DNA of 34,264 nucleotides, from assembly GCA_003552465.1 (NCBI GenBank), contig PULQ01000058.1, positions 1-34,264 on the forward strand. Reading direction: 5' to 3'. Origin of the DNA: Dehalococcoidia bacterium. Lineage in GTDB: Bacteria; Chloroflexota; Dehalococcoidia; GIF9; AB-539-J10. Within the stretch, counting starts at the first letter, position 1, and the number at the start of each line of letters is the position of its first letter. The position numbers and the translations under genes were made by a program. Of the stretch, positions 24,178 through 32,455 are shown piece by piece. The notes below the pieces were generated by a model. It was not told where the DNA came from and did not search any database. It was given only the letters and a program-made list of their open reading frames with translations.

Positions 24178-25481
24178 TGGATGCACTGCTCGAAATCGCC
24201 AGGAAGGTCAGTGATCAGGCGGAGATCTACTCCCTGGAGCAGGCGATCGATTCCGTTTCGTTTGAGGATGCGAAGCTCAAGGATATCGATAGCAAGCTGC
24301 AATCGGGGACTTCCTTGAGAATAATCAAGGATGGGAAGCTCGGATTCGCATTCACCAGAAACCTGATCAACGGCGAGGAACTCGTGCAAAACGCGCTCGA
24401 TTCTCTGAGCGTTGAGGCGGGCTTTGACCTCCCCGTCACGCAGGATCCTGCTCAACTGGATACCTATGACCCGGCTATCGAGACTCTAACCAATACCGAT
24501 ATCGTGGATGAGTGCAACAGGATCTGTGAAATCCTCGGTCCCGGAAGAAGCGGGCAGATCAACATAGAGACCGGACGTGTGACATCAAGGGTGCGAGTCA
24601 TGAACAGCAATGGAACCGACCTCTCATCGAGGTCGTCTCAATACTATTGCTACACTGCAATCATGTATCCCGGCTCATATTCCTCGATAAGCCGACTGAT
24701 GGCTTCGAAGCGTTTTGAGAGAATGCCTGACGAACACCTGAACTTCATTGTCGACACCTACGATAAGTCGCTGAAAGAAGCGAGTCCCCGCGGAGGGAAG
24801 ATGAAGGTGCTCTTCTTGCCGGGCACCATCTATAGTCTGATGTGGAGGCTTGCGAGCGCCACGAACGGAAAGAGTATCTATGAAGGGACATCGCCGATCT
24901 CGGGCAAACTGGGGGCTGAGGTGTTCGACCATCAACTTACCGTATACAACGACCCCCTCAATGATCAGTTCCCCGGCGCCCGCAGCTTTGATGACGAGGG
25001 TACAGCCTGTCGCTACTTCCCGGTAGTTGAAAACGGTGTCCTGAAGAATTTCTATTATGATCTTCATTACGCCGACAAGCTGAACGCAAGTCCCACCGGG
25101 CATGGATTCAGGAGCGCCATGTGGGGCGGCGATTCGATCGCCATGAAACCCACCCCGTCTTTGGGTCACGGCTTCATAAAGCCCGGCGACAGGTCTCTGT
25201 CAGAGCTCATAGGGTCGATCGATCGTGGCATCATCATCGTCGGTGTGCTTGGAGCCCACAGTGGCAACATCCCCAATGGTGATTTTTCGATGGGCCTCAG
25301 CCCGGGACTATATGTGGAAAAGGGAGAGATAGTGGGTAATGTAAGGGACGCCATGGTAGCTGGCAACATCTATGAGGTGATGAAGAATGTGCTGGCGATC
25401 GAAGATACCATCTACCCGGCAATAAGGGGAACCTTCCCGGCTATGTTGTTCGACAGCGTGAGTGTAGCCACTAAGTCATAA
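24177..25481 (+). CDS. tldE: TldE/PmbA-family protease partner
   Basis: This 434-residue protein is the TldE/PmbA partner of TldD and, as usual for this subunit, lacks the HExxxH motif. Family features include LDTYDPAIETLT, GGKMKVLFLPGTIYSL, the GKSIYEGTSPISGKLG segment and the C-terminal GVLGAHSGNIPNGDFSMG region. A GTG at 24174 is also in frame, but GGAGG lies 6 nt before the ATG at 24177, which overlaps the TldD stop as TGATG. In the known complex TldE completes the chamber and TldD supplies the zinc site. Confidence 0.95.
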   Translation: MDALLEIARKVSDQAEIYSLEQAIDSVSFEDAKLKDIDSKLQSGTSLRIIKDGKLGFAFTRNLINGEELVQNALDSLSVEAGFDLPVTQDPAQLDTYDPAIETLTNTDIVDECNRICEILGPGRSGQINIETGRVTSRVRVMNSNGTDLSSRSSQYYCYTAIMYPGSYSSISRLMASKRFERMPDEHLNFIVDTYDKSLKEASPRGGKMKVLFLPGTIYSLMWRLASATNGKSIYEGTSPISGKLGAEVFDHQLTVYNDPLNDQFPGARSFDDEGTACRYFPVVENGVLKNFYYDLHYADKLNASPTGHGFRSAMWGGDSIAMKPTPSLGHGFIKPGDRSLSELIGSIDRGIIIVGVLGAHSGNIPNGDFSMGLSPGLYVEKGEIVGNVRDAMVAGNIYEVMKNVLAIEDTIYPAIRGTFPAMLFDSVSVATKS

Positions 25482-25631
25482 GCGGTAAGCTTTCAAGGTG
25501 TGGAATGCAAGGGATTATACAATCGCCCGGACCGTGTGGTGAGGACAGTCTTGGTCTGTTGTTAAACCACGCCAGCACCCCTCCGTAGCCAGCCTCTCGG
25601 CAGCCATCCTTGACGCAGCCGACACGCCTGT

Positions 25632-25660
25632 TTGCAGACCGGTCCATTTCAGTGTATGCT
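25632..25660 (+). promoter_or_regulatory. Predicted sigma-70-type promoter for the zinc-ribbon leader, copy 2
   Basis: TTGCAG (25632-25637) and TATGCT (25655-25660) are separated by 17 nt. The -10 ends 20 nt before the conserved leader at 25681, against 21 nt in copy 1. The implied 5' UTR is about 108 nt. Confidence 0.6.
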
Positions 25661-25680
25661 TGATCAACTAGTCTGGTCTC

Positions 25681-25774
25681 AGGTTGTCACAAGCTTCTTA
25701 CAATCTCCACAGATTCGTACCAGGTATTGGATGGCCCGGACTGTGGCTACTATCTGATAAATGGAGGTCATCCT
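25681..25774 (+). promoter_or_regulatory. Conserved 5' leader with a hairpin that would mask the ribosome site (copy 2)
   Basis: This leader aligns gap-free with the one at 15929-15836. ATTGGATGGCC (25726-25736) pairs with GGTCATCCTAT (25766-25776) with one mismatch and one G-U pair, and the loop is again 29 nt. The 3' arm covers the end of the ribosome site (GGAGG at 25763-25767) and the AT of the start codon. A small upstream hairpin, AATCT-CCAC-AGATT, lies at the same position as the hairpin of copy 1 though its sequence differs. The 5' block AGGTTGTCACAAGCTTCTTA is nearly unchanged. Confidence 0.72.
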
Positions 25775-25990
25775 ATGATCCTCGAGGACAAGTCGATACA
25801 GTGTTGCGTATGTGGAACTACCTTTACCTTTACTGCAGGGGAGCGAAGGTTCTATGCGTCCAAAGGCCTGACCAATGACCCCGGGCGTTGCCCTAAGTGT
25901 CGAAAGGAAAGGAAACAACAGAATCGCGGCCTCTCCGGTAGCTGGTCTAGCTACGCCGACAGGGCAAAGCTCAGCAGAGAATTCCAGTAA
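25775..25990 (+). CDS. Single zinc-ribbon protein, paralogue of the gene at 15530-15835
   Basis: This 71-residue protein begins MILEDKSIQCCVCGTTFTFT and has one Cys4 zinc ribbon (CCVCG and RCPKC), then a basic tail. It corresponds to the first module of the two-ribbon protein at 15530-15835; the second module is absent. An in-frame ATG lies at 25727, but the ATG at 25775 has GGAGG with 7-nt spacing and matches the paralogue's start and leader, so it is preferred. The earlier ATG falls inside the conserved leader hairpin. Function unknown; RNA or protein binding is a reasonable guess. Confidence 0.85.
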   Translation: MILEDKSIQCCVCGTTFTFTAGERRFYASKGLTNDPGRCPKCRKERKQQNRGLSGSWSSYADRAKLSREFQ

Positions 25991-26341
25991 GGGTGCGCGG
26001 CGGTCAACCCTCCGTACGTGTTTCGCCTGCCCCACTGCCAGACACTAAGACCCTAAATATGTCTTTCCATCGTATACAGATGGGTTCTCCATTTTGAGGC
26101 CATAATCTGTAACTCCAGGTTATCGCCCGCTTCCGGGGACACCGTACCGATCAGGCCTGGCTACTCGTCTACCCGAGGAGTAAGCGATCGGCTCTTTGTG
26201 AAGCTACGTACATTGTGATATAATCAGAGCTAATGGGAGGCGGTCAGGTAAGGGAAGGGCCGAATCTCCACCGGCTAATCAGCACAACCCCGGATCTCTG
26301 GCGACCCCTTAGCAGGTCTTCCTCAACGAAGGCGAATACCT
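25991..26341. other. Intergenic stretch, 351 bases, upstream of the sigma factor gene
   Basis: It holds the promoter at 26196-26224 and a leader of about 110 nt before the sigma factor ATG. No gene is supported and no clear terminator follows the zinc-ribbon gene. Confidence 0.5.
26196..26224 (+). promoter_or_regulatory. Strong predicted sigma-70-type promoter for the sigma factor gene
   Basis: TTGTGA (26196-26201) and a perfect TATAAT (26219-26224) are separated by 17 nt. The implied transcript start near 26231 gives a leader of about 110 nt. Confidence 0.7.
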
Positions 26342-27814
26342 ATGGCTGGAGGACGAAGCATCAACGTGGATAGCGACGGGATATTGGTTGAAGGCCTGCT
26401 CACCGATCGAGCCGGAGTTGAAGGTGTCAGCGCCCTATTCGAGCGAGTTCAAGAGAAAGAAGAAGTCGACGATTTCCTGCCCGACGAAGCCGACGGGAGC
26501 AAGCCTCAGCCGGTGCCAGGGGACTATGAGGCAATCGACGACTCAACCCGTATGTACCTTCAGGAACTGGGCAGGGTCCCGCTGCTTACAGCTCACGAGG
26601 AAAAGGCGCTATCACGCAAGATAGAACTGGGTAGACACGTAGAAAAGCTTAAGGATAATCACGTCAGACAGTACCACAAGCCCCCCTCTGCAGTTGACAT
26701 TGTCATTGAGGTGATCTCCCCTCTGTCCGATGCATACTCGGTCGTTCAGATTATCGAAGAGCACGTCGGCATTGGTCATTCCGGCAATGTCGTAGAGACG
26801 ATCAGTAATCCCGACTTCCGCTCTGCCATCGATATCGTTATAGCCCCCTCGTTAATAGCTGCAAGCGCCAGCGGGATAGATACAGGCACCACTGAGGCCG
26901 AAGAGTCCCTGGTGGCTCTCTCAGTTAACAGCCAGCTTCTGTCCCCGCGATTGCTGGAGTTCCTGGCTGGACATGGAACTTCATGGTTAGAACTAGGGGC
27001 TCTGCTTGCTAACAAGATGTTCCTATCTCAACTCGATTCTCACAGCAGTGAGTTCAGTGCTTATTTTGAAGAGGTGAGAACCGAAGCGGAAGCGGCAGAA
27101 AAGCACCTCACCGAGGCAAACTTGCGCCTCGTGGTCAGCATAGCTAAGAAGCATATCGCACGTGGTACTCCCTTCCTTGATCTTATCCAGGAGGGGAACA
27201 TCGGCCTCATGCGGGCTATAGATAAGTTTCAGTATAGAAGAGGCTACAAGTTCAGTACCTACGCCACCTGGTGGATCAGGCAGGGCATAAGTCGATCTAT
27301 AGCTGACCAATCGCGCACCATTCGTATTCCGGTACACATGGTGGAAACAATGAACAAGCTATCACGCACAACGCGGCAGTTGGTTCAGGAACTCGGACGC
27401 GAACCGAGCCACGAAGAAATCGGCGGCCGCCTGGATATGTCCCCGGAGAAGGTAGAGGAGTGCATGGCTTTGTTCTCCCATCAGCCGCTGTCGCTAGACA
27501 CCCCCATCGGCGAGGACGCCGATAGACGTCTGGGCGACTTCGTTGAAGATCGCTCGAGTCTTGCACCAACTGAAGCCACTTCACAGCAGCTGCTCAAGGA
27601 ACAGATGGACAGAGTGCTCAGTGAACTCACCGAACGAGAGAAGAAGGTGCTGCAGCTTAGATTCGGACTGAGAGACGGATGTCCTCGAACTCTGGAAGAG
27701 GTGGGCAGAGAGTTCAATGTGACTCGAGAAAGAATACGACAGATCGAAGGCAAGGCTCTGCGCAGGTTACGTCATCCCTCCCGCAGTCGAAAACTCAAGG
27801 GATACCTGGAGTGA
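26342..27814 (+). CDS. rpoD: RNA polymerase sigma factor, RpoD/SigA type
   Basis: This 490-residue protein has region 1.2 ([20 protein letters not shown], about residues 66-85), region 2 ([38 protein letters not shown] and [14 protein letters not shown], about 254-325), region 3 ([14 protein letters not shown] onward) and region 4 with the helix-turn-helix ([20 protein letters not shown], about 453-472). Between regions 1.2 and 2 lies a variable insert of about 150 residues, as in many primary sigma factors, but this one has no obvious family match. The short region 1.1 is acidic. The protein fits a primary-type sigma factor. Its own upstream region has a near-consensus promoter, which agrees with housekeeping control. 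Confidence 0.9.
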   Translation: MAGGRSINVDSDGILVEGLLTDRAGVEGVSALFERVQEKEEVDDFLPDEADGSKPQPVPGDYEAIDDSTRMYLQELGRVPLLTAHEEKALSRKIELGRHVEKLKDNHVRQYHKPPSAVDIVIEVISPLSDAYSVVQIIEEHVGIGHSGNVVETISNPDFRSAIDIVIAPSLIAASASGIDTGTTEAEESLVALSVNSQLLSPRLLEFLAGHGTSWLELGALLANKMFLSQLDSHSSEFSAYFEEVRTEAEAAEKHLTEANLRLVVSIAKKHIARGTPFLDLIQEGNIGLMRAIDKFQYRRGYKFSTYATWWIRQGISRSIADQSRTIRIPVHMVETMNKLSRTTRQLVQELGREPSHEEIGGRLDMSPEKVEECMALFSHQPLSLDTPIGEDADRRLGDFVEDRSSLAPTEATSQQLLKEQMDRVLSELTEREKKVLQLRFGLRDGCPRTLEEVGREFNVTRERIRQIEGKALRRLRHPSRSRKLKGYLE

Positions 27815-27925
27815 TTCGCTGGATGGTATGTCAAGCATAATACTATAGGCTCTGCTTCTCTGCCGCTCGTCGAGGAGACTACCCCAGACTATCCTCCCGC
27901 CGGAGTACAGCCCGGCCCATGAAAC

Positions 27926-27948
27926 TGCATTGCCTTCACAGCAATGCA
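27926..27948. terminator. 8-bp hairpin between convergent genes
   Basis: TGCATTGC and GCAATGCA form a perfect 8-bp inverted repeat with a 7-nt loop. It spans the stop codon of the zinc-ribbon/DUF4177 gene and lies 112 nt past the sigma factor stop. Neither side has a strong T-run (GTTTCAT on the minus side), so it is a plausible but weak terminator. Confidence 0.45.
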
Positions 27949-28259
27949 CGTTCAGATATCAGGATCACCTTGTCCGATTCGCCCTTGGCGCCTGACGGCA
28001 TCATCAAGTGGCACAACCTCCACCCAAGCCGAGCCTCCCGATTCAGAGTTGACTCTGGCTCAGGGATTTCCCTGGACGCAAAGAATCCCAGTCCCTTCTG
28101 CGCCAGAGTAATCGTCTTGTATTCGTACCTCTGCGTGCCTGACTCCATCGGCACCCCTCCTTGTTCAGCGGCCGATGTTACCTCAAGCCCACGCCCACAA
28201 CCGGTGCAGAACGCAGCGCCCTCTGGTGACTCCTTCCCACAAGTGCTACAGAACGGCAC
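27936..28259 (-). CDS. Zinc-ribbon and DUF4177-like protein
   Basis: This 107-residue protein begins MPFCSTCGKESPEGAAFCTG and has an N-terminal zinc ribbon (CSTC and CTGC). A DUF4177-like domain follows (YEYKTITLAQ near residue 45, then LNREARLGWRLCHLMMP and KVILISERALL). DUF4177 domains are small alpha/beta folds of unknown role. The start is GTG with GGAGG 7 nt upstream. A promoter-like pair lies at 28293-28321. It converges on the sigma factor gene, and a hairpin at 27926-27948 spans its stop. Confidence 0.82.
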   Translation of the reverse strand: MPFCSTCGKESPEGAAFCTGCGRGLEVTSAAEQGGVPMESGTQRYEYKTITLAQKGLGFFASREIPEPESTLNREARLGWRLCHLMMPSGAKGESDKVILISERALL

Positions 28260-28292
28260 GGCTTAACCTCCTATGCTGTTGATTCGACAGAT

Positions 28293-28321
28293 AAGATACA
28301 CCGGTACAGATGCTCTGTCAA
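28293..28321 (-). promoter_or_regulatory. Predicted sigma-70-type promoter for the zinc-ribbon/DUF4177 gene
   Basis: On the minus strand a perfect TTGACA (28321-28316) and TATCTT (28298-28293) are separated by 17 nt. The implied transcript start near 28286 gives a leader of about 27 nt. Confidence 0.65.
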
Positions 28322-28386
28322 TGCATCCGCCAATGGAGTCAGGTGCTGTTCGCCAACCCGTGATCGTGTGAAAAGCAGGCGGTAAC

Positions 28387-28587
28387 GTGAATATGCCGGC
28401 AGACGCCTATCTCGACATCGAGACCACCGGCCTCTCCTGCGAGTGTGCCGGTATCACGGCTATGGGGATCTACCTGGTCCGCGGCGTCGATGACAGGCTC
28501 GTGCAACTGCTCGGCATGGATGTGACCGCCGGAAATCTCCTCGAGTCCCTGGCCGGGGTGCAGGCTATCTACACCTACAACGGCAGC
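28387..28587 (+). pseudogene. Truncated duplicate of the YprB-type exonuclease gene
   Basis: Bases 28402-28587 are a copy of 31318-31503: 186 bp on both sides with no gap and about 18 mismatches by hand count (about 90% identity). The frame starts GTG-AAT-ATG and reads DAYLDIETTGLSCE, with the DxE motif of DEDD exonucleases. It ends just after TYNGS, where the intact copy continues with RFDLPFIY. Beyond the break the frame runs antisense through the 3' end of the neighbouring flavoprotein gene, to 28773, so most of the nuclease is missing. A non-functional remnant is most likely. Confidence 0.8.
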
Positions 28588-29696
28588 GTTATTACTCTTT
28601 CGGGAGGAAGGACTCGATTCAGTTGCATTGCGCCGAGCATAAGGATTCCGTTCCGCAGTTGCCTGGAGGGAGACAGACTCTCTGCCAGCGACTCGTTCGT
28701 GGCGAATATGGCTCGTTGCTTGGCTTCATTTCTGTCGATCTTCCGCGTCATTCCTTCTAGCAAACGACCATAAGCCTCACACGCCGGATGACCAGTCTCT
28801 TCGGATTTTAGAATGGCTTTCACGGCCAACCGCCCACTTAGTGCGGCATTGTCCATACCTACACCACGGTACATGTCGACTAAACCGGCGGCATCGCCGG
28901 TCATCAGAATGTTTCCTGCGCCGGGGAAAACCACTCCCTTCACTTGTGAGTCGAAATTCTCCGTCCTTACTACTTCTCCCCGCAGTGAGAATCTCTCTTC
29001 AATATAGTTGAAGAAACGCTCTGCATACTCTAGAGGTTCCGGGTCGGCACCCGAACCGATCACCCATTGGTCGTCCTTCAGATACGCCCAGGCGAACATG
29101 AGGTTGGAGAACTCACGTTGGTAGAACATGTACAGCGTATTGGGATCCATGTTCGTCTCGCCTTTGAAGTAGAAGTTGATCGCCCCACTGGTGGCCTTTG
29201 CATAGAAGTCGTCCGGCCGCAGTTGCTTCCTTATCCACGAAGACAACCCGTCTGCAGCGACAAGGTAGCGGGTCTTTACTTCAAACTCGCTGTTCTGACC
29301 GGCACACTTGGCCGTTATGGATTGGCCGTCTTCATCAATCCCCGCCAATAGGACCTGATCACGGAATTCAACTCCGGCATTCACGGCAAGCGAGTTAAGC
29401 CAGCTATCGAACGTCGACCTCCAAAAGCTGAACATGCGCATCTTGCTTCTCATGACCTTGCCGGAAGGCGTCGTCATCTCTACCTTGGAGAGATCGTTGC
29501 TACATAGTGCTTCTCGAGGTATTTTCTCCCCGATCAGTTTGTCAAAATAGGAGAATTGTATCCCGGAGCATGGCTTGTCTCGCGGGGTCTTGTCTTTCTC
29601 AATGAGCAGTGTCTTCAGACCGTGTTTTGCAGCAACCTTTGCAGCTATAGAACCTGCTATCCCACCTCCGACTACGAGCACATCATATTCGTCCAT
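28575..29696 (-). CDS. FAD-dependent oxidoreductase, geranylgeranyl-reductase family
   Basis: This 373-residue flavoprotein has an N-terminal FAD motif (YDVLVVGGGIAGSIAAKVAA), the family's DKPCSGIQFSYFDKL segment, YLVAADGLSSWIRKQL, and the second FAD motif GNILMTGDAAGLVDMYRGVG. Relatives saturate isoprenoid chains of quinones or lipids, or act on other unsaturated substrates; the substrate here is not known. The upstream GTG at 29705 abuts the GAGGGA element, while the ATG at 29696 has it at a 9-nt spacing and is chosen. The last four codons and the stop fall inside the truncated exonuclease duplicate on the other strand, so the native 3' end may have been altered by that event. Confidence 0.88.
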   Translation of the reverse strand: MDEYDVLVVGGGIAGSIAAKVAAKHGLKTLLIEKDKTPRDKPCSGIQFSYFDKLIGEKIPREALCSNDLSKVEMTTPSGKVMRSKMRMFSFWRSTFDSWLNSLAVNAGVEFRDQVLLAGIDEDGQSITAKCAGQNSEFEVKTRYLVAADGLSSWIRKQLRPDDFYAKATSGAINFYFKGETNMDPNTLYMFYQREFSNLMFAWAYLKDDQWVIGSGADPEPLEYAERFFNYIEERFSLRGEVVRTENFDSQVKGVVFPGAGNILMTGDAAGLVDMYRGVGMDNAALSGRLAVKAILKSEETGHPACEAYGRLLEGMTRKIDRNEAKQRAIFATNESLAESLSPSRQLRNGILMLGAMQLNRVLPPERVITLPL

Positions 29697-30248
29697 ATCG
29701 ATCACTCCCTCAACTCATGATTCTCGAGACTCCTCGGATTCATACGCGGCGGTGGGGACACCATACCGATATCAGGAACCCCTGGCGATTCCCGATATAC
29801 TACACGAATTTGGCCTGCCAGACCAGATGGCCTGCCTGCCCAATATACTCACCTGGTTCGTTTCAACATCGAGAAGCATGAAGATCAGATAACCCCGAGT
29901 CAGCTCGACGGCATCTCTTTGTGGTGCCCGGACAAGTGTCTTCAGTACAAGGATGGACCCTGTATATCGCCGGGAGTGGATTGCCGGTTGGCCGCGGTGG
30001 ATGCAGACCGGCAACCCACACCGAGTAGTTAGGTGCACTTTCACTCAGATCGTTCAGTCCGAGCACAGGCAGGCGTTGATGCTACTAGGCTGTCTGATAT
30101 GACATATAATGGAACATCAACCGGCATGCCCCGGTCGACACCCGGGAGCGTGATAGAGCCGTGTCCGCGGGTTTGACAGCGTAGAGGGGGGATGGTGTAG
30201 TATTAACCAGGGTCTGGAATGACCCGGATTCTACTCGGGAGGAAGGCA
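29697..30248. other. Intergenic stretch, 552 bases, divergent
   Basis: It lies between the minus-strand flavoprotein gene and the plus-strand DUF948-like gene. A perfect TATAAT occurs at 30105-30110 without a good -35 at the usual spacing. No gene is supported on either strand. Confidence 0.5.
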
Positions 30249-30527
30249 GTGCTCACGGATATTCAACTGGTTCGGGACCTGGTTATCATTGTCTCCGGGA
30301 TTGTCGTTACCGTGGCAGCCATTATCGTGGCCGTTACGATGACATCGATCTACCGCAAGGCCAATGATATCCTGAAGTCTACAAAGGCAGCCGCGGTGAG
30401 GCTTGAAGCGCTGGCTATCATTGCCGGTGATGAGTTGTGTAAGCCGATGCTTGAGGTAGCTGGGTTCATGCAGGGCATAGCCGTGGGGATTCGCGAGATA
30501 GGCAAGCTATTCAAGAAAGGAGAATGA
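30249..30527 (+). CDS. Small membrane-anchored protein, DUF948-like
   Basis: This 92-residue protein has one N-terminal transmembrane segment (LVIIVSGIVVTVAAIIVAVT, about residues 11-30), then an amphipathic helical part (SIYRKANDILKSTKAAAVRL) and a basic end, LFKKGE. The pattern fits DUF948-type envelope proteins, which often precede YtxH genes as here. The GTG at 30249 has GGGAGG 6 nt upstream. A longer frame from ATG at 30219 has no ribosome site. The next gene starts 1 nt after the stop, so the pair is co-translated. Confidence 0.75.
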   Translation: MLTDIQLVRDLVIIVSGIVVTVAAIIVAVTMTSIYRKANDILKSTKAAAVRLEALAIIAGDELCKPMLEVAGFMQGIAVGIREIGKLFKKGE

Positions 30528-30528
30528 G

Positions 30529-30771
30529 ATGTCGAAGGACAACAATGGATCTGGATTTGGCAAAGGGTTACTGGTAGGCGCCGCTATCGGTCTGGTGATT
30601 GGCATCCTCTATGCCCCAAAATCCGGAGCTGAGACGCGAGCGCAGCTAAAGCAGAAAGCAACGGAGGCGCAAGCCAAAGCAGACGAACTCATAGGGGAAG
30701 CCAAAGAGAGAGCAAAGAGAATCATCGAAGAGGCAAAGAGGACGGCAGCAGAAACCAAGGAACGAGCATAG
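30529..30771 (+). CDS. YtxH-domain protein
   Basis: This 80-residue protein has the YtxH layout: a glycine-rich N-terminal hydrophobic segment (GKGLLVGAAIGLVIGILYAP), the characteristic YAPKSGAETRAQL motif and a long charged Ala/Lys/Glu helix likely to form a coiled coil. YtxH proteins are small membrane-anchored proteins, some linked to general stress in Bacillus. AAGGAG precedes the ATG, inside the 3' end of the DUF948-like gene. A short GGCGG-GTA-CCGCC hairpin right after the stop (about 30775-30787) may end the transcript, though no T-run follows. Confidence 0.88.
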   Translation: MSKDNNGSGFGKGLLVGAAIGLVIGILYAPKSGAETRAQLKQKATEAQAKADELIGEAKERAKRIIEEAKRTAAETKERA

Positions 30772-31302
30772 GACGGCGGGTACCGCCTAACAGGCTCGAT
30801 GATCGGCTTCTGCCGGTTCATCAGTTCCCTCAAGCGAGTGCAGACGGCGACCATCGGCTCATCTCCCCTGATCATCTCCGGCAGGATCGCCGTCTTCTCC
30901 CCGGTGGAGCCGATCTTCCTGTTCGGGAAACAGATTCCTTTTCCGTAGCCTGACTATGCCTTATCCACCCCTCCAGCCAGGACCGGAAGTGTTCAGCTTC
31001 TGTTCCCGATATGCCTGCTTCCCTGTTCAGCAGGCAGGGACTGAACACTGCTGCGGATCGTGCGATTACGGATGCTCCGGTGATGGACATTGACAGTTCT
31101 CACCGATTACCCTATCGTACTGATATCAGGACAGTTTCTGGCAAGAGGTTGCTCGATTCAGTTCTGCAGAGATTGGGCCACTCGTATTAGGCGGCATGAA
31201 GAGTTCTGTGAGTTGTCGGTCACTGGCTGTACCCGGCCGGCTGGCTGTTAGACGATGAAGCGTTCGACAGTTTCATCCTCGGGTAAGTGGAGACCTGAGC
31301 AG
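30772..31302. other. Gap of 531 bases with possible decayed coding sequence on the minus strand
   Basis: No intact gene is supported. On the minus strand two stretches in different frames have gene-like codon use. One (near 31060-30910) includes EHFRSWLEGWIRHSQATEK, and the other (near 30900-30790) includes EMIRGDEPMVAVCTRLRELM. A single frameshift near 30905-30925 would join them. The family is not recognised. Confidence 0.35.
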
Positions 31303-31794
31303 ATGGCCGGGAGCTTTGACGCCTATCTCGACATCGAAACCACCGGCCTATCGTGCGAGCATGCCACTATCACGGTGATCGGGATCTACCTGGTCGACGG
31401 CGTCGATGACAGGCTCGTGCAACTGGTCGGCATGGATGTGACCGCCGGAAATCTCCTCAAGTCCCTGGCCAGGGTGAAGGAGATCTACACCTACAACGGC
31501 AGCCGCTTCGACCTCCCATTCATCTACAGCTCGCTGGATGTCGACCTGGAGCGGCTCTTCAGTCATCACGATTTGATGTTCGACTGCTGGCGAAGCAATC
31601 TCTACGGCGGTTTCAAGGCAGTTGAGCAGAAACTGGGCATCCCCCGGCAGCTTCAGGGCATCAACGGATGGGACGCTGTACGGCTGTGGTGGAGATACCT
31701 GGATGGTGGCGATCTGGAGGCCCTGGCTACGTTGCTTGAGTACAACCGGGAAGACGTTGTGAATCTCAAAGTGCTGCGGGAGAGGCTCCGATGA
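31303..31794 (+). CDS. YprB-type RNase H-fold exonuclease-like protein
   Basis: This 163-residue protein belongs to the RNase H-like (DEDD) exonuclease group named after Bacillus YprB. The first acidic motif is DAYLDIETTGLS near the N-terminus, the second is YTYNGSRFDLPFI, and the third is NREDVVNLKVL near the C-terminus, a likely source of the last acidic ligand. An in-frame ATG at 31255 lacks a ribosome site, while the ATG at 31303 has GGAG 10 nt upstream. Bases 31318-31503 are duplicated, truncated, at 28402-28587. The substrate is not known. Confidence 0.85.
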   Translation: MAGSFDAYLDIETTGLSCEHATITVIGIYLVDGVDDRLVQLVGMDVTAGNLLKSLARVKEIYTYNGSRFDLPFIYSSLDVDLERLFSHHDLMFDCWRSNLYGGFKAVEQKLGIPRQLQGINGWDAVRLWWRYLDGGDLEALATLLEYNREDVVNLKVLRERLR

Positions 31795-32455
31795 CACTGC
31801 AGGTTGAAGCCGAGAACCCATACATACTGCCTTCTGCAATGTTCTCGCGGATTCTCAATCCGGTGCTGGCAGAGGCCTCCCGGCTAACACGTCGCGGAAT
31901 CTGAAGTACCTCATCGGTTCGTCCATATCAATGACATCGTGAGTGCTGACCGCGTATTCGCATGCAGGTTAGTGCTCGATCCCTCTTATCTGCCCGCTGC
32001 GATCGATCCAGTCAAGTATCCTGACAATCCAGACCGACGAAGAGTGGAAGTAGCGGGCCATATAGCCGACCTGCGTGTCCTGATACAGCAGGGGCCTGAT
32101 GAGGAGGAAGGATCTCCCGCACCGGGGCCACGTTAACAGATGTACCTTCCCGTTCAACTGTCGGGGGATTGAGCATTCCTGGCAGTTGTGGCGAGGGGCG
32201 CGAGTATCTACCACTAGAGGTCCCGCAGTCCAGCAAACCTATGGCAAGTCTGTGGCCGAACCGGATTGACTGTCTGTCGTGGCAGGTGCATAGCAGTCTG
32301 GCCGCCTGGCACCCAACAATGCTCGGAGTTGTTCAGCTCGGCGTTAACGGCGGATAACGCTGCTAACAGGTCCCTCATTCTTGTGCATACCACACATGCC
32401 GGTCTGTTGACAGGCGTTTCCCTACTGATACAATAAGACCTGGAGGCTCCCTGAG
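31795..32455. other. Gap of 661 bases with a possible gene remnant
   Basis: No intact gene is supported. A 37-codon frame (31791-31904) overlaps the exonuclease stop as ATGA and may be chance. On the minus strand, 31969-32214 ends with a protein-like stretch (GYMARYFHSSSVWIVRILDW) with GC-rich third positions; it has no ribosome site or recognised family. The promoter at 32407-32434 serves the next gene. Confidence 0.35.
32407..32434 (+). promoter_or_regulatory. Strong predicted sigma-70-type promoter for the GLUG lipoprotein
   Basis: A perfect TTGACA (32407-32412) and TACAAT (32429-32434) are separated by 16 nt. The implied transcript start near 32441 leaves a very short leader, just enough for the GGAGG ribosome site. 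Confidence 0.65.

Noticed and set aside
28260-28386. A third copy of the zinc-ribbon leader before the DUF4177 gene
   Set aside because: That gene also has a zinc ribbon, but its leader is only about 27 nt, lacks the AAGCTTCTTA block, and has no inverted repeat over its ribosome site.
31791-31904. A 37-codon frame overlapping the exonuclease stop as ATGA
   Set aside because: The overlap is suggestive, but the frame is very short and no family or hydrophobic pattern is recognisable. Listed only in the gap note.
31969-32214. An 81-codon minus-strand frame with a protein-like end
   Set aside because: The C-terminal half has gene-like codon use, but there is no ribosome site and no recognisable family, so it is mentioned only as a possible remnant.
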